Shown: positions 33,450 through 44,743, counted from the first letter of the stretch. The stretch: DNA of 64,000 nucleotides from Spirosoma profusum (GCF_014699005.1 NZ_JACWZY010000013.1:62001-126000), one strand, 5' to 3'. The notes: a model not told the origin generated them from the sequence alone. Numbers and translations are program-made.

Positions 33450-36400
33450 ATGGCAGAAGAAAAGTCAATGCGCCTAAGCCAGGTAACCAGTATTCTTAAG
33501 GTAGGTAAAGACACTATCTTGAAGAGTCTGTCTGCCAAAGGGTTTAAGGTTGATAATAATCCTAACACCAAAATCAACATGGAACAGTTGGAGGTGTTAG
33601 CGAAGGAATACAAATCAACGGAACTCCTGAGCGGTGCTCGACGGACCGAAGCACCGGCTACGGTTGCTGAGCCCCCACGCCGTCAGGAGGAGGATGTCGT
33701 TGCATGGCGTCGGGAGGACGCGAGACGTCCAATTGTGGAGAATAAACCAACAACGGCCCCTGTAGAGCCGGTGAAAGAGGTATTAACGGAGTCAAAACCT
33801 GCTCAGCAAACGGCACAGACCGGTTTACCAGGTTTGAAAATTCTGGGTAAAATCGATTTAAATGCTAAGCCGCCAACTCCGTCTGCACCACCACAGGCGA
33901 AAGTGACGCCACCGAAGGAGGAGAAACCAATTCAGACTCCTCCTAAACCAGCGGAACCAGTAAAAGCCGAAGAGCCTAAACCTGTTACGCCTTCAGTACC
34001 TAATCCGCCACCAGTGGCAGAGGTAGTGAAACCAGTAGAAACTAAAGTTGTTACTGCACCAGTAGCTCCTCCACCGACTCCAGCCGAGGAAAAAGAAAAT
34101 AAGCCTGTCATTGTGGCAGAGAAACCCGTTGAGGTTTCGATACCTAAAGTCAATGCAGAAAAAACGGAAACTCGTCCTGAAAAACAGAACGTAACGCCAT
34201 CGGTGGAAAAAGCACCCGTATTGCCAAAGCAACCTGTTACACCTGTTGATAAAACGGTTGAACCAACTGAAGAAGAAGATGACAGTGCACCAACAGAAAC
34301 CATTCGGGCTGCTGGTAGTCATCAACTCGGCGGACTGAAAATACTAGGTAAAATTGAGTTGCCCGTTAATAATCCCCGGCAAGGAGGAGGACAGGGTAGT
34401 AATGCCGATAAGAAGAAACGTAAACGCATTCGCGGTGGTCGCGAAGGTGCTTTAGGTAGTACGGCCCAACCTAATCAGGGTGGTGGTAATCAGCCACAGG
34501 GTCAGGGCGGTAACACCCCACGTAACGATCGCGCTCCACGTGATGGCGACCGGGCTCCGGCCAATCGTCAAGGCGACCGCAATCAGGCGGGTGGCCAGCG
34601 CGACGGTAATCGTCCTGATGGAAATCGTCCACAAGGCGAACGTAATCAGAATACGGCAAACCGAGCTGGTGGTAATAACCAGCCTCAGCAAAATAATACG
34701 AATACCACGAATACGCCTGCTAACCGGGGTGGAGTTGGTAATAATAACAATAACAACAATAATAAGACTGGAGGTGGCGGTCGTGGTGGTCGTGACCGTA
34801 ATCGTGGTGGCGGTGGTGGCGACCGTACAGGCGGTAACAATCGTCGTGAAGTGCCGACACAGGCCGACGTACGTAAAGCTATTCAGCAAACAAACGCCCG
34901 AATGCTTGGCAATACGCCGAACCGGGGTGCCGACCGTCGACGTGACCGTCGGAATCAGCGTGAAGAGGACCGCCGTTTGATGAACGAACAGGAGGAACTT
35001 GAGGCTAAAATTCTGAAAGTGACCGAGTTCGTATCTGCAAATGACCTGGCCTCGTTGATGGACGTATCGATTAACGACGTTATATCGGTATGTCTGAACC
35101 TGGGAATGTTCGTGTCAATTAACCAACGGTTAGACGCCGAAGCCATTACGGTAATTGCTGATGAGTTTGGTTATGACGTTCAGTTTGTATCAGCTGAAGA
35201 CGAAACCGAAGCTGGTATCGACGTAGAAGCCGACGAACCGGATGAGCTACAGCCACGTGCTCCCATCGTTACGATCATGGGTCACGTCGACCACGGTAAA
35301 ACATCGTTGCTTGACTATATTCGTCGGGCTAAGGTAGCCGCTGGTGAAGCTGGTGGTATTACGCAGCACATAGGTGCTTATAGCGTAAAAACAGCCGACG
35401 ACCGAAGGATTACGTTCCTCGATACGCCTGGTCACGAAGCGTTTACGGCTATGCGGGCACGGGGCGCCAAAGTTACCGACGTAGTAATCATCGTTATTGC
35501 AGCTGACGACAGCGTGATGCCGCAGACCCGCGAGGCTATTAACCACGCGCAGGTAGCAGGTGTACCTATTGTCTTTGCCTTCTCGAAAGTAGATAAGCCT
35601 GGTGCCGATGCCGAAAAAATTCGGAATGAGCTGGCTACTATGAATCTACTTGTTGAAGAGTGGGGTGGTAAATATCAGGCTCAGGAAATATCTTCGAAAT
35701 CGGGTATGGGCGTTGATGACCTGCTCGAAAAAGTCTTGCTTGAAGCCGAATTGCTCGAACTGAAAGCCAATCCTGATCGGCGCGCTTTTGGTACAGTTAT
35801 CGAAGCATCTCTCGACAAAGGACGCGGATACGTATCGACCGTTCTGGTTGAAAACGGTACGTTACGTCAGGGCGATATAATGCTGGTAGGCGCTCATTAC
35901 GGACGTATCAGAGCTATGACAAATGATCGGGGTGAACGTATCAAAGAATCAGGACCGGCTACTCCTGTTCAGATTCTGGGATTGCCGGGTGCTCCACAGG
36001 CTGGTGATAAGTTTAACGTAATGGAAACGGAGCGTGAAGCCCGCGAAATTGCGAACAAACGTGAACAACTCCTGCGTGAACAGTCGCTACGTACCCGCAA
36101 GCACATTACGCTCGAAGAAATTGGTCGACGTAAAGCCATCGGTACATTCAAAGAGTTGAACGTTATTGTGAAAGGTGACGTGGACGGTTCTGTAGAAGCT
36201 CTGTCAGATTCGTTACTGCAACTGTCGACGGAAGAAGTTCAGGTGAACATCATCCATAAAGCTGTTGGGCAAATCTCAGAATCGGACGTATTGCTGGCTT
36301 CTGCTTCAGATGCGGTAATTGTTGGTTTCCAGGTACGTCCTTCTTCAAGCGCACGTAAACTGGCTGAGCAGGAACAGATTGAAATTCGTCTGTACTCGAT

Positions 36401-36761
36401 TATCTACGACGCCATTAACGAAGTCAAAGATGCTATGGAAGGCTTGCTGGCACCGACCGTTGAAGAAGTGATTGTTGGAAATATTGAAGTTCGTGATGTG
36501 TTCAAAATCAGTAAAGTCGGTACGGTAGCAGGTTGCTACGTAACGGAAGGCAACATCAAACGGAACAATAAAATCCGGATCATTCGCGACTTCATCGTGA
36601 TTCACACCGGCGAAATCAGTGCCTTGAAACGCTTTAAGGAAGATGTCAATGAAGTGAAGTTCGGCTACGAATGTGGTCTAAGCATCAAGAACTTCAATGA
36701 TATTGAAGTTGGCGACGTAATTGAAAGCTTCGAACTGAAAGAAGTGAAGCGTACATTGTAA
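33450..36761 (+). CDS. infB: Translation initiation factor IF-2
   Basis: A GTPase that brings initiator tRNA to the 30S subunit. 1103 residues. IF2N domain ([31 protein letters not shown]), then a ~450-residue low-complexity region: Pro/Lys/Glu-rich (~65-280) followed by Asn/Gly/Arg-rich repeats (~300-480, including NNNNNNNN and [19 protein letters not shown]), then second IF2N-like region and the GTPase from ~residue 600 with [14 protein letters not shown] (G1), [20 protein letters not shown] (G3) and [10 protein letters not shown] (G4), followed by domains II-IV. The core is conventional. The N-terminal insert is expanded, as in many Bacteroidota, and the Asn run (AAT/AAC triplets at 34738-34762) may be length-variable. 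Confidence 0.97.
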   Translation: MAEEKSMRLSQVTSILKVGKDTILKSLSAKGFKVDNNPNTKINMEQLEVLAKEYKSTELLSGARRTEAPATVAEPPRRQEEDVVAWRREDARRPIVENKPTTAPVEPVKEVLTESKPAQQTAQTGLPGLKILGKIDLNAKPPTPSAPPQAKVTPPKEEKPIQTPPKPAEPVKAEEPKPVTPSVPNPPPVAEVVKPVETKVVTAPVAPPPTPAEEKENKPVIVAEKPVEVSIPKVNAEKTETRPEKQNVTPSVEKAPVLPKQPVTPVDKTVEPTEEEDDSAPTETIRAAGSHQLGGLKILGKIELPVNNPRQGGGQGSNADKKKRKRIRGGREGALGSTAQPNQGGGNQPQGQGGNTPRNDRAPRDGDRAPANRQGDRNQAGGQRDGNRPDGNRPQGERNQNTANRAGGNNQPQQNNTNTTNTPANRGGVGNNNNNNNNKTGGGGRGGRDRNRGGGGGDRTGGNNRREVPTQADVRKAIQQTNARMLGNTPNRGADRRRDRRNQREEDRRLMNEQEELEAKILKVTEFVSANDLASLMDVSINDVISVCLNLGMFVSINQRLDAEAITVIADEFGYDVQFVSAEDETEAGIDVEADEPDELQPRAPIVTIMGHVDHGKTSLLDYIRRAKVAAGEAGGITQHIGAYSVKTADDRRITFLDTPGHEAFTAMRARGAKVTDVVIIVIAADDSVMPQTREAINHAQVAGVPIVFAFSKVDKPGADAEKIRNELATMNLLVEEWGGKYQAQEISSKSGMGVDDLLEKVLLEAELLELKANPDRRAFGTVIEASLDKGRGYVSTVLVENGTLRQGDIMLVGAHYGRIRAMTNDRGERIKESGPATPVQILGLPGAPQAGDKFNVMETEREAREIANKREQLLREQSLRTRKHITLEEIGRRKAIGTFKELNVIVKGDVDGSVEALSDSLLQLSTEEVQVNIIHKAVGQISESDVLLASASDAVIVGFQVRPSSSARKLAEQEQIEIRLYSIIYDAINEVKDAMEGLLAPTVEEVIVGNIEVRDVFKISKVGTVAGCYVTEGNIKRNNKIRIIRDFIVIHTGEISALKRFKEDVNEVKFGYECGLSIKNFNDIEVGDVIESFELKEVKRTL

Positions 36762-36870
36762 ACCGGGATTTAACAGATTGAGGGATTTTCAGGATTTTGT
36801 TTTCGCTTCTTCGAAGTGCACCATTAACAAACAAAATCTTAAAAATCCCTCAATCTGTTAAATCCCGGTT
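36761..36870. repeat. CCGGGATTTA-family hairpin, 29-bp arms, after infB
   Basis: Arms 36761-36789 and 36842-36870 (AACCGGGATTTAACAGATTG...) are exact reverse complements. Its first base is the last base of the infB stop codon. Compared with the copies at 11116 and 25471, three bases in one arm differ and each has the matching change in the other arm. Confidence 0.9.
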
Positions 36871-36878
36871 CAGACATT

Positions 36879-36908
36879 TGCCCCGACTCTCTGAGCCGGG
36901 GCATTTTA
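36879..36908 (+). terminator. Terminator of the infB transcript
   Basis: TGCCCCG pairs with CGGGGCA across a loop with a few further pairs (CTC/GAG), followed by TTTTA. It sits just beyond the repeat element. Confidence 0.7.
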
Positions 36909-37004
36909 TGTTATCGCAATCCCTGATTAACTTAGGCACCGAAGAAACGAAAGGCTCGTGTTGGGTCGTTAGTAAGAAAATATAGTTCGCGGCAAATACT
37001 CTGA

Positions 37005-39107
37005 ATGAACTTCCTATATCCCTCCTTCTTGTTTGGCTTGATGGCCATATCGGTTCCAATTGCCATCCACTTATTTAATTTCCGACGTACGCGTCGGGTA
37101 TTTTTCACCAACGTAGCATTACTACGTACTGTTCAGACCGAAACAAAGTCGTTTCGACGACTGAAACATTGGCTCATCCTGGCCTGTCGATGCCTGTTTT
37201 TATTGTGTCTGGTATTAGCCTTTGCGCAACCCTTCATTCCGAGTAAAAACAAATTGGGTCTGTCGCGGCAGGGCGTAACGAGTTTGTATGTTGATAATTC
37301 GTTCAGTATGCAGAACGAACGTAACACAAAGCGATATCTGGATATTGCTATCGGCAAGCTGGATGAGTTACTGACGCTGTTTCGCAATGCGACTTCACTA
37401 CAACTGTTGACGAATGATTTTTCGGTAGCTGAACAACAGGCTGGAACTGCTGAGTCTATCCGTGATCGCGTTACGTCGATTCGATTTGCTCATACTCCTC
37501 GTCCGCTCGAAACGGTCTATCGACGGCAGCGTAATCTACTGAGTTCGCTCAATCCAGGTGGGCGGAATCAGTTGTTCTGGTTTTCTGATTTCCAAAAAAG
37601 CACCACTGGCGATTTATCGCAACTGAAAATTGATACTACTGATCGGTTGTTTATTGTACCGCTTGATGCGCAGTCCACTAAAAACGTTTATGTGGATTCG
37701 GTGTGGCTTAGTACACCTTTTATTCGCGAAATGCAGAATAACAGTCTGAATGTCAAGTTGACCAATGCGGGCCGGGAGAACGTAAAGAATCTGCCAGTAC
37801 GTCTCTACCTTGATGATACACAGACGTCAACAGCAACAGCAGACCTTCCACCAGGGGGCTCGGCAACGGTTTCACTCAATTTTAACGTAACAACGAAAGG
37901 GTACCATCGGGGACGAATTGTCTTTGAGGATTTTCCTATTACGTTCGACAACCAGTACTTTTTCGTTATCGAAGCCTCACCAGCCGTGCGAGTGCTACAT
38001 CTGTTTGAGCAAAAAGCCAGTTCGCCAAACCGATTGGCGGATTATATAGATGCCGTTTATTCGAATGACAGCTTGTTTGTTCGGCGGAGCTTCAATGCTC
38101 AGAACTTCGATGTAGGGCAATTGAAAGAAACCGATTTAGTGGTTTTGGAAGGCGTCACAGACGTAAATGGTACGTTACGTACTGAATTGGAACGGTTTGT
38201 GCGTCAAGGCGGTAGCCTTACAATCATTCCACCGACAAATCCAAATAGTACGTCGTATGCGCCTTTTCTGCGCAATCTTGGAGTGGGTAATCTACAAGTT
38301 ACGGCCATTGCCGGTGTAGAACCTGGTAAGCTTCCCGTGGCCGAACCTGATCGGCGTAATCCGTTTTTTCGGGATGTATTTCAGCAGAGTTATCAATCCG
38401 ACCCGCTAAATATGCCCACGGCGGCTCCCGTTTGGCGCTGGAGTGCGGGTGAAAGACTAGTCAATCTGCGCGATGGTAGCCCATTGTTAACGCATTCGAC
38501 CGTTGGGGGAGGGACTAATTCCCGGCAGGGTAATGTTTACATATTGGCTAACCCGTTGACATCTGCTTATGGAAATCTTGCCGAACATGCGCTGTTTGTT
38601 CCGGTCATGTATAAAATGGCGGCACTAAGTGTGCGCCCTAAACGAACAGCCTACTCATTTGATGAAAACTTAATTAGTATTCCTGTAAACAATCCGTCGG
38701 AACGCGCCGTTTATAAACTCAAGCATGATAAGCTGGAGATCATTCCGGTGCAACGGGTGGTGGGTAATCAACTGCTACTTGAAATGCCAAAGAGTAATGA
38801 ACTGGCTGCCGGACAGGAAGTTGAATCGGGTTATTACGAACTTCAACTAAATAATAAAACGGAACGACTGCTAGCATTCAATCACGGGAATCAGGAGTCA
38901 GCTATGGATTTCTATTCGGCAGATGAGCTACGCCGGGCCTTTACCAATCAGCCTAATGTAGAAGTGTTTGATAGCATTCAGGATGGTGATTTTGTCCAAG
39001 TATTAGAGAAGGAAAATTTAGGAAAAAGTCTCTGGAAATATTTCTTATTAGGGTCACTCGTTTTTCTATTAATCGAGGCAGGATTAGTACGTTTTATGAA
39101 AGGATAA
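37005..39107 (+). CDS. BatA-domain membrane protein
   Basis: 700 residues starting with the BatA/aerotolerance N-terminal module: MNFLYPSFLFGLMAISVPIAIHLFNFRRTRRVFFTNVALLRTVQTETKSFRRLKHWLILACRCLFLLCLVLAFAQPFI (two membrane helices). A VWA-like region follows (SLYVDNSFSMQNERNT, with DNSFSM replacing the DxSxS metal site) and continues with beta-rich stretches and a GATase-like LKETDLVVLEGVTDVNG segment. A final helix (YFLLGSLVFLLIEAGLVRFM) anchors the C-terminus. The role of the family is poorly known (stress or envelope biogenesis). Confidence 0.82.
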   Translation: MNFLYPSFLFGLMAISVPIAIHLFNFRRTRRVFFTNVALLRTVQTETKSFRRLKHWLILACRCLFLLCLVLAFAQPFIPSKNKLGLSRQGVTSLYVDNSFSMQNERNTKRYLDIAIGKLDELLTLFRNATSLQLLTNDFSVAEQQAGTAESIRDRVTSIRFAHTPRPLETVYRRQRNLLSSLNPGGRNQLFWFSDFQKSTTGDLSQLKIDTTDRLFIVPLDAQSTKNVYVDSVWLSTPFIREMQNNSLNVKLTNAGRENVKNLPVRLYLDDTQTSTATADLPPGGSATVSLNFNVTTKGYHRGRIVFEDFPITFDNQYFFVIEASPAVRVLHLFEQKASSPNRLADYIDAVYSNDSLFVRRSFNAQNFDVGQLKETDLVVLEGVTDVNGTLRTELERFVRQGGSLTIIPPTNPNSTSYAPFLRNLGVGNLQVTAIAGVEPGKLPVAEPDRRNPFFRDVFQQSYQSDPLNMPTAAPVWRWSAGERLVNLRDGSPLLTHSTVGGGTNSRQGNVYILANPLTSAYGNLAEHALFVPVMYKMAALSVRPKRTAYSFDENLISIPVNNPSERAVYKLKHDKLEIIPVQRVVGNQLLLEMPKSNELAAGQEVESGYYELQLNNKTERLLAFNHGNQESAMDFYSADELRRAFTNQPNVEVFDSIQDGDFVQVLEKENLGKSLWKYFLLGSLVFLLIEAGLVRFMKG

Positions 39108-39553
39108 TTTTCTAAATAAATTAAGTAATTTACTCAAAAAAAGTATTTTAAATTTAGTGAAAAATCCTTAAAATTAATTAGTAGAATTGCTTAAGAATTT
39201 ATTAGGTAATTTTATCGAGGGCCTTAAAATAACGTAAATAAGCTTATTTACGTTATTCAGTATTTATAATGATATATTGTTTAGTGATATTAATTATATA
39301 ATAAGTGACTTGCAATTAAAATTAGATTAAAAAATAAGCCGACGTAAAAACTCTGTGATCGCCCTGGAAACAAAATTTGGTTGTAAAAAGGGATAGAATT
39401 AACTACAAAACCATTTTTTTAAAATTCTATTCTGTAAAAGATAATTTTCCAAATTTCTGAGGATAAATAGCTGCGCTGAAAAACGAATATTATTTTAAGA
39501 ATATATAATAACTTTGAAAAAGAGTTTAATCTATTCTTAACTTAAATAACGTT
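39108..39553. other. AT-rich intergenic region with a 30-bp palindrome
   Basis: No gene seen. Composition is far more AT-rich than neighbouring coding DNA. It contains a perfect 30-bp palindrome at 39228-39257 (half-site AATAACGTAAATAAG), which lacks a terminator-like T-run, and the SusC promoter at 39509-39516. Confidence 0.7.
39509..39516 (+). promoter_or_regulatory. -7 box of the first susC promoter
   Basis: TAACTTTG fits TAnnTTTG. No good -33 box is visible at the expected distance, consistent with an activator-dependent promoter. The distance to ATG 39554 is 38 bp. Confidence 0.5.
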
Positions 39554-42500
39554 ATGCGTAAATTTCTACTAACACAGCTCATGCTGTGTTTGCTCGCTAT
39601 TCCCTTGTTAGCTCAGGATCGAGTTATTACGGGAAAAATCACTTCATCAGAAGACAGCTCTCCGCTACCGGGAGTAAACATCTCGGTCAAAGGCACCACT
39701 CGCGGTACAGCAACCGATGCATCTGGTACTTACAGTCTTAACGTTCCGGACAATGCTACTGCACTGATTTTCTCATTCATTGGCTTTGCGCGCCAGGAGG
39801 TTGCTATTGGCAATCAATCAACAATTAACGTAACACTGGTTCCGGATGCATCGCAACTTCAGGAGGTTGTTGTAACGGCCTTAGGTATTGCCCGCGACAA
39901 GAAAGCACTAAACTATGCTGTTCAGGACGTCAAAGCAGACAAACTAAATTTCGCTCGTGATCAGAACGTGGGTAATGCACTTGCCGGTAAGGTAGCCGGG
40001 GTACAGGTGTTAGGCCAGTCGGGAGCGAAATTTGGTAGCCCAAACATCCGTATCCGGGGTATTAACTCGCTGACGGGTGGCGATCCTCTATATATTGTGG
40101 ATGGTACGCCGACTGACATTAGCCAAGTGAACATGGATGACGTCGATAACCTGTCAGTGTTGAAAGGCCCATCAGCTACGGCTCTGTATGGTAACCGGGC
40201 TTCGGCAGGCGTTATCGTAATCACCACGAAGCGCGCAAAAGCTGGTGAAACCCGTCTTGATATCAACCACAGCACTACGTTAGATATGGTGGCTCTTCTG
40301 CCTAAATATCAGAATGAATATGGCGGTGGTTATTCGCAGGAATGGGAGACGTTCGAGTATGACCCAGCGATCCATCCAGCGGCATGGTCTTCGTTTAATG
40401 GTCAGAAAATTTTGGATTACTCAGCCGATGAAAGCTGGGGGCCCCGTTTGGACGGTTCTCCACACCGTTCGGCGTTCTCCTGGCAGCCAGGACCAGAGTT
40501 TGGTCAGTTGACTCCTTACTCAGCTCAACCAAACAACGTGCGTGATTTCTTCGAAAAACCAATCAGCAATAATACCAATATTGCTTTCGCGCGCGGTACG
40601 GATGTGTTCCAGAGCCGGATTTCGTATACGCACATTATCAATAATGGTATCATCCCAAACTCGTCGCAGACTCGGGATTATATCAGCGCCAAGAATTCGA
40701 TTACGTTCGCCAAGAATCTGACTGCCAACCTAAATATTAATTACACATCAACCAACACGAAGAACCAGCCCGCTGACCGTTACGGCTCAACTGGAGGTAC
40801 ATCACCACAAAATAGTGGCCTCACAGGTACAGGCAGCCCCTTGACTGTTGGTAACACCACATTGAATGGCTTTAACCAGACAATAGGCATGTTTAACCAG
40901 TGGTTTCAGCGGCAGCTACGTATGGAAGACCTTCGTAACTACAAGAATCCAGATGGTACGTTCCGAAGCTGGAACATCGGTGGTCCGCTTGATCCTAAGC
41001 CTAAATATTGGGATAGTCCTTATACACAAGCTTTCGAAAACACAAATACGAACCGCAGTGATCGGTTATTTGGTGACTTTGGCCTGACGTATCAGTTTAC
41101 ACCAGCCCTGAAAGCATCAGCTACAGTTCGTAGAGATCAAAATGCTTATTATCAGCAAGGACGTATTGCGATTGGTACGTTGAACGAAGGGGGCGCGGGG
41201 GGATTCTCTACACTGAACACAAATAGTCGGGAGAACAACTACGAATTACTGGTAAACTATAACCAGAATCTCAAAGACCTGTCAATTGTCGCTAACGCAG
41301 GTGGAAATATCCGTTATAATCGCGTAGACGTTTCATTCCAGGCTACACAGGGCGGTCTTTCTGCACCGGGTTTTTATAATATAGCTGCTTCGATTGGGCG
41401 GCCACTGGCTAATAACTACCTCTTTGAACGTCAGGTAAATAGCGTATTTGGTAACGTAAGTATTGGATTCCGTGATTTCGTATTTGTAGAAGCTTCGGCA
41501 CGTAACGACTGGTCGTCGACGCTGCCAAAAGCCAATAACTCGTATTTCTATCCGTCGTTGTCGGCTGGTTTAATCCTGACCGAACTGTTGCCAAAGAGCA
41601 ATACGTTGTCGTATGCCAAAATTCGCGCAGGTTACGCACAGGTGGGTACCGACGTAGGACCGTATCAAACTGCGCTGGCCTATACGGCTGGTCAGCCATA
41701 CGGTACCAGCTCAACGGCTTTCCTGCCTGGTACGTTGCCAAACGCCAACCTGAAGCCCGGTCTTTCTTCGTCTTATGAAGGTGGTATCGACCTGCGTTTC
41801 CTGGGTAACCGTATTGGTTTGGAGTTCACCGCCTATCAGAATAACAACAAAGACCAGATTATTCCGCTGCCAGTTGATCCGACTAGTGGTTACACGAATG
41901 CGGTTGTTAATGCTGGTTTGATTCGCACAACGGGTCTGGAATTACACATCTACGCCAACCCAATTAAAAACCCGAATGGATTTAGCTGGGAGTTCGACCT
42001 CAATGCCGACCGCAACCGTTCGCAGGTTATTGAATTGGCTAGTGGCCTGACCAACTACCAGATTGATGGTCCACAATGGCGTACACTGACCTTAAATGCT
42101 CGTACGGGTACTGATGGATCACCTCGCGACTGGGGTACGCTGGTAGGTCAGGGGATCAAAAAAGATGCGAATGGTCGGCCAATGGTGTATGGTAGCGGAG
42201 CTAACGCAGGTCTATATATCAAAGAAGATAACGTAGAGCTGGGCTCGGTACTGCCGAAATTTAAAGGGGGCTGGTTGAATACGTTCAGCTACAAAGGATT
42301 AACGCTACGTGTAAATACTGACTTTGTAATAGGCGGTAAATTCTTCTCTACGACCAAAATGTTTAATGCAGGTTCAGGTCTGAGTGAAGAAACGGCTGGC
42401 CTGAATGAACTTGGTAAGCCCAAACGGGATGATCCAGCAACGGGTGGCGGTATATTGCTCGATGGCGTAACCGAAGATGGCCGTCAGAATACAACACGGG

Positions 42501-42793
42501 TAGATGCCCAAAATTTATATGAAGGTTGGTTATTCGCGCTGAACGAGCGGTGGATTTACGACAAAACCTACGTTAAACTGCGTGAAGTGGCTTTTGGGTT
42601 CAATTTGCCCAAACGTATGCTGGGAAAATGGGCACAATCGGCTAATATTTCGCTGATTGCCCGGAATCCAGTCCTGATCTACAGCGCTATTGGTGGAGGT
42701 ATCGATATCTCTGAGTCAGAAACGCTGTGGTACGAAGGTGGTCAGTTACCTCCTGTTCGTTCGTTTGGTATCAACCTGCGTCTTAGCTTATAA
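39554..42793 (+). CDS. SusC/RagA TonB-dependent outer-membrane transporter 1
   Basis: 1079 residues. Signal peptide MRKFLLTQLMLCLLAIPLLAQ, then carboxypeptidase-D-like domain (GKITSSEDSSPLPGVNISVKGTTRGTATDASGTYSLN), TonB box region LQEVVVTALGIARDKKALNYAV, plug (SLNGGDPLYIVDGTP-type, LSVLKGPSATALYGNRASAGVIVITTK) and a C-terminal barrel ending FGINLRLSL. No N-terminal secretin/DUF4974 extension, so it is not a sigma/anti-sigma-coupled receptor. Pairs with the SusD gene 77 bp downstream. Its substrate is unknown; no glycosidase, peptidase or sensor gene adjoins. Confidence 0.95.
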   Translation: MRKFLLTQLMLCLLAIPLLAQDRVITGKITSSEDSSPLPGVNISVKGTTRGTATDASGTYSLNVPDNATALIFSFIGFARQEVAIGNQSTINVTLVPDASQLQEVVVTALGIARDKKALNYAVQDVKADKLNFARDQNVGNALAGKVAGVQVLGQSGAKFGSPNIRIRGINSLTGGDPLYIVDGTPTDISQVNMDDVDNLSVLKGPSATALYGNRASAGVIVITTKRAKAGETRLDINHSTTLDMVALLPKYQNEYGGGYSQEWETFEYDPAIHPAAWSSFNGQKILDYSADESWGPRLDGSPHRSAFSWQPGPEFGQLTPYSAQPNNVRDFFEKPISNNTNIAFARGTDVFQSRISYTHIINNGIIPNSSQTRDYISAKNSITFAKNLTANLNINYTSTNTKNQPADRYGSTGGTSPQNSGLTGTGSPLTVGNTTLNGFNQTIGMFNQWFQRQLRMEDLRNYKNPDGTFRSWNIGGPLDPKPKYWDSPYTQAFENTNTNRSDRLFGDFGLTYQFTPALKASATVRRDQNAYYQQGRIAIGTLNEGGAGGFSTLNTNSRENNYELLVNYNQNLKDLSIVANAGGNIRYNRVDVSFQATQGGLSAPGFYNIAASIGRPLANNYLFERQVNSVFGNVSIGFRDFVFVEASARNDWSSTLPKANNSYFYPSLSAGLILTELLPKSNTLSYAKIRAGYAQVGTDVGPYQTALAYTAGQPYGTSSTAFLPGTLPNANLKPGLSSSYEGGIDLRFLGNRIGLEFTAYQNNNKDQIIPLPVDPTSGYTNAVVNAGLIRTTGLELHIYANPIKNPNGFSWEFDLNADRNRSQVIELASGLTNYQIDGPQWRTLTLNARTGTDGSPRDWGTLVGQGIKKDANGRPMVYGSGANAGLYIKEDNVELGSVLPKFKGGWLNTFSYKGLTLRVNTDFVIGGKFFSTTKMFNAGSGLSEETAGLNELGKPKRDDPATGGGILLDGVTEDGRQNTTRVDAQNLYEGWLFALNERWIYDKTYVKLREVAFGFNLPKRMLGKWAQSANISLIARNPVLIYSAIGGGIDISESETLWYEGGQLPPVRSFGINLRLSL

Positions 42794-42870
42794 ATCACAT
42801 CGCTACGTACCAGACGTTAACGTAACAGATAGCGCTCGGTACGTAACGCAAAACGATATTGTCAATAACA

Positions 42871-44319
42871 ATGAAAGCATTTCAATCAATACTTCTAGGT
42901 GGGTTACTAGTATCGACAGTGGCCTGTACCAAATTTGAGGAGCTGAACGTCAACCCGAACAGCGCACTCTTCCCGAATACGGCCAGTTTGATGACGGGCG
43001 CTGAACGCACTGTAGGAACAATTAATTCACAAGTCGGTCCTGGTGGATTCAATATTGCTCCTGCACTTTATGTGCAGCAGTTCTCTGACGTAACATACAT
43101 TGAGGATTCGCGCTATAAAACGATCAATTTCAGCTTTAATGGTCTATATGCAGGTCCCCTGGTGAACCTTCAGGCGGTAATTGATCAGAATACGAACGAG
43201 GCTACACGTGCTGGAGCGGCCCAGTATGGCTCCAACGCAAACCAGATCGCTATTGCCCGTATTCTGAGAGCCTATATCTATCAGTTCATTACTGACCGTT
43301 GGGGCGATGTGCCTTATACGCAAGCCTTAAAAGGTGATCAGAATTTTTCGCCTGCGTTCGATAAACAGCAGGATATTTATAATGACCTGTTTAAGGAATG
43401 GAAGGAAGCTGCTGCTCAATTCGATGGTGGAAAAGCGGTAGCAGGCGATATTATTCTGAGCAGCAATGCTGCGCGCTGGAAAAAATTAGCCGCTTCGTTC
43501 CGATTGATTGCTGCGTTACGTTTATCGAAAGTTGATCCGGCAAAAGGCAAAACGGAGTTCAATGCAGCCTTAGCGGATGGCGTTCTGGCATCGAATGCAG
43601 ACAACGTGCAATACAAGTTTCAGGCCGATGTTAATAACGAAAATCCGCTGTATGCCAACTATGTTCGTAATAACCGGAAAGACTTTGCGGTAAGTAGTAC
43701 GTTCGTCGATTATCTCAAAAAACTGGGCGATCCCCGTTTGCCGATTTACGCTGACAAAAACCTGAAAGGTGACTACGTTGGGGCTCCGTATGCTGTTTTC
43801 CCAGCGCCGGGTAAAGCGCAGGACTATTCGCTGGCGGGGCAGGCTATCAGCGCGCAAACGGCACCAGCTAACATCATGACGTATGCACAGGTGCTATTCG
43901 CGCAGGCAGAAGCTGCCAAATTAGGCTGGACTACAGGTAATGCGAAGACGTTATATGAATCGGCTATTAAAGCATCTATGCAACAGTGGCTGGGTGCAGC
44001 GTATACCGACGCAGCATTCAATACGTATATTGCTCAACCTGACGTAGCATACACAGATGCAAACGCAAATGCGGTCATTGGCAACCAACGTTGGATTGCT
44101 TTATTCAACCAAGGTACAGAAGCCTGGAACGAATGGAGACGTACTGGATATCCTGTGTTGAAACCTGCTGCTTCTCCCTTAAATGGTGGTACAGATATTC
44201 CTCGCCGGTTAGCGTATCCAACAACAGTGACCACGCTCAATACCAAAAATTACAACGAGGTAGTCACTCGTCAGGGAAAAGACGATCAGTATACCCGAGT
44301 TTGGTGGGATAAACAATAG
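42871..44319 (+). CDS. SusD/RagB-type substrate-binding lipoprotein 1
   Basis: 482 residues from ATG 42871 (a TTG 12 bp upstream is in frame but unlikely). Lipoprotein signal MKAFQSILLGGLLVSTVAC, then KFEELNVNPNSALFPNTASLMTGAERTVG. Features of the SusD-like_2 group: FITDRWGDVPYTQALKGDQNFSPAFDKQQDIYNDLFKEWKEA and ALFNQGTEAWNEWRRTGYP. It caps the preceding SusC on the surface and binds oligomeric substrate. Terminator follows at 44342. Confidence 0.93.
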   Translation: MKAFQSILLGGLLVSTVACTKFEELNVNPNSALFPNTASLMTGAERTVGTINSQVGPGGFNIAPALYVQQFSDVTYIEDSRYKTINFSFNGLYAGPLVNLQAVIDQNTNEATRAGAAQYGSNANQIAIARILRAYIYQFITDRWGDVPYTQALKGDQNFSPAFDKQQDIYNDLFKEWKEAAAQFDGGKAVAGDIILSSNAARWKKLAASFRLIAALRLSKVDPAKGKTEFNAALADGVLASNADNVQYKFQADVNNENPLYANYVRNNRKDFAVSSTFVDYLKKLGDPRLPIYADKNLKGDYVGAPYAVFPAPGKAQDYSLAGQAISAQTAPANIMTYAQVLFAQAEAAKLGWTTGNAKTLYESAIKASMQQWLGAAYTDAAFNTYIAQPDVAYTDANANAVIGNQRWIALFNQGTEAWNEWRRTGYPVLKPAASPLNGGTDIPRRLAYPTTVTTLNTKNYNEVVTRQGKDDQYTRVWWDKQ

Positions 44320-44341
44320 ACGCTCTCCCTTACTAATTGAT

Positions 44342-44373
44342 AAAAATGTCCGCTATTCGTAGCGGACATTTTT
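44342..44373 (+). terminator. Intrinsic terminator of SusCD unit 1
   Basis: AAAAATGTCCGCT (44342-44354) and AGCGGACATTTTT (44361-44373), a perfect 13-bp stem with a six-base loop, ending in T5. Confidence 0.92.
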
Positions 44374-44743
44374 GTTTTAAAAAAATCTGAAAATTGTTCT
44401 TTTCTAATACACTGTGGACTGGTTTCAGGCAAATTTAAACGTAAGCGGAGATTAAAATTTGATTAAAATAAAAGAAAGCCCCATATTCTCACAAAGAAAT
44501 TGTCTTCGCCCAAGTAAGCAATATATTTGAATTAGATTAGTAAAATAGCTCAAATTTGAGAAATATGAGTACTAAAGTTTATGCACAGTTTATTTGTTAC
44601 AAAGGAAATTCTTCAAAATAGATAGTTTCAGTATTTTAATTCTACGATTAGCAGGAATTGCAAAATTTTGATTTGCCCTCTAGTGGTATATTTGTGATTG
44701 GATTATTAATTTAGTCCCACTTTCTTAACTTAAACTATATTTT
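44374..44743. other. AT-rich intergenic region before the second SusC
   Basis: 370 bp without a gene, AT-rich. It contains a TATATTTG -7 box and the segment TTCTTAACTTAAA just before the ATG, which is also present before the first SusC ATG. Confidence 0.6.
44687..44694 (+). promoter_or_regulatory. -7 box of the second susC promoter
   Basis: TATATTTG (TAnnTTTG), 50 bp before ATG 44744. TTG motifs upstream (e.g. 44668-44670) are at 16 bp rather than 19-20 bp, so the -33 box is uncertain. Confidence 0.5.

Noticed and set aside
34452-34889. Minus-strand frame rich in Thr/Ile/Val
   Set aside because: Antisense of the repetitive part of infB; composition follows from the repeat triplets.
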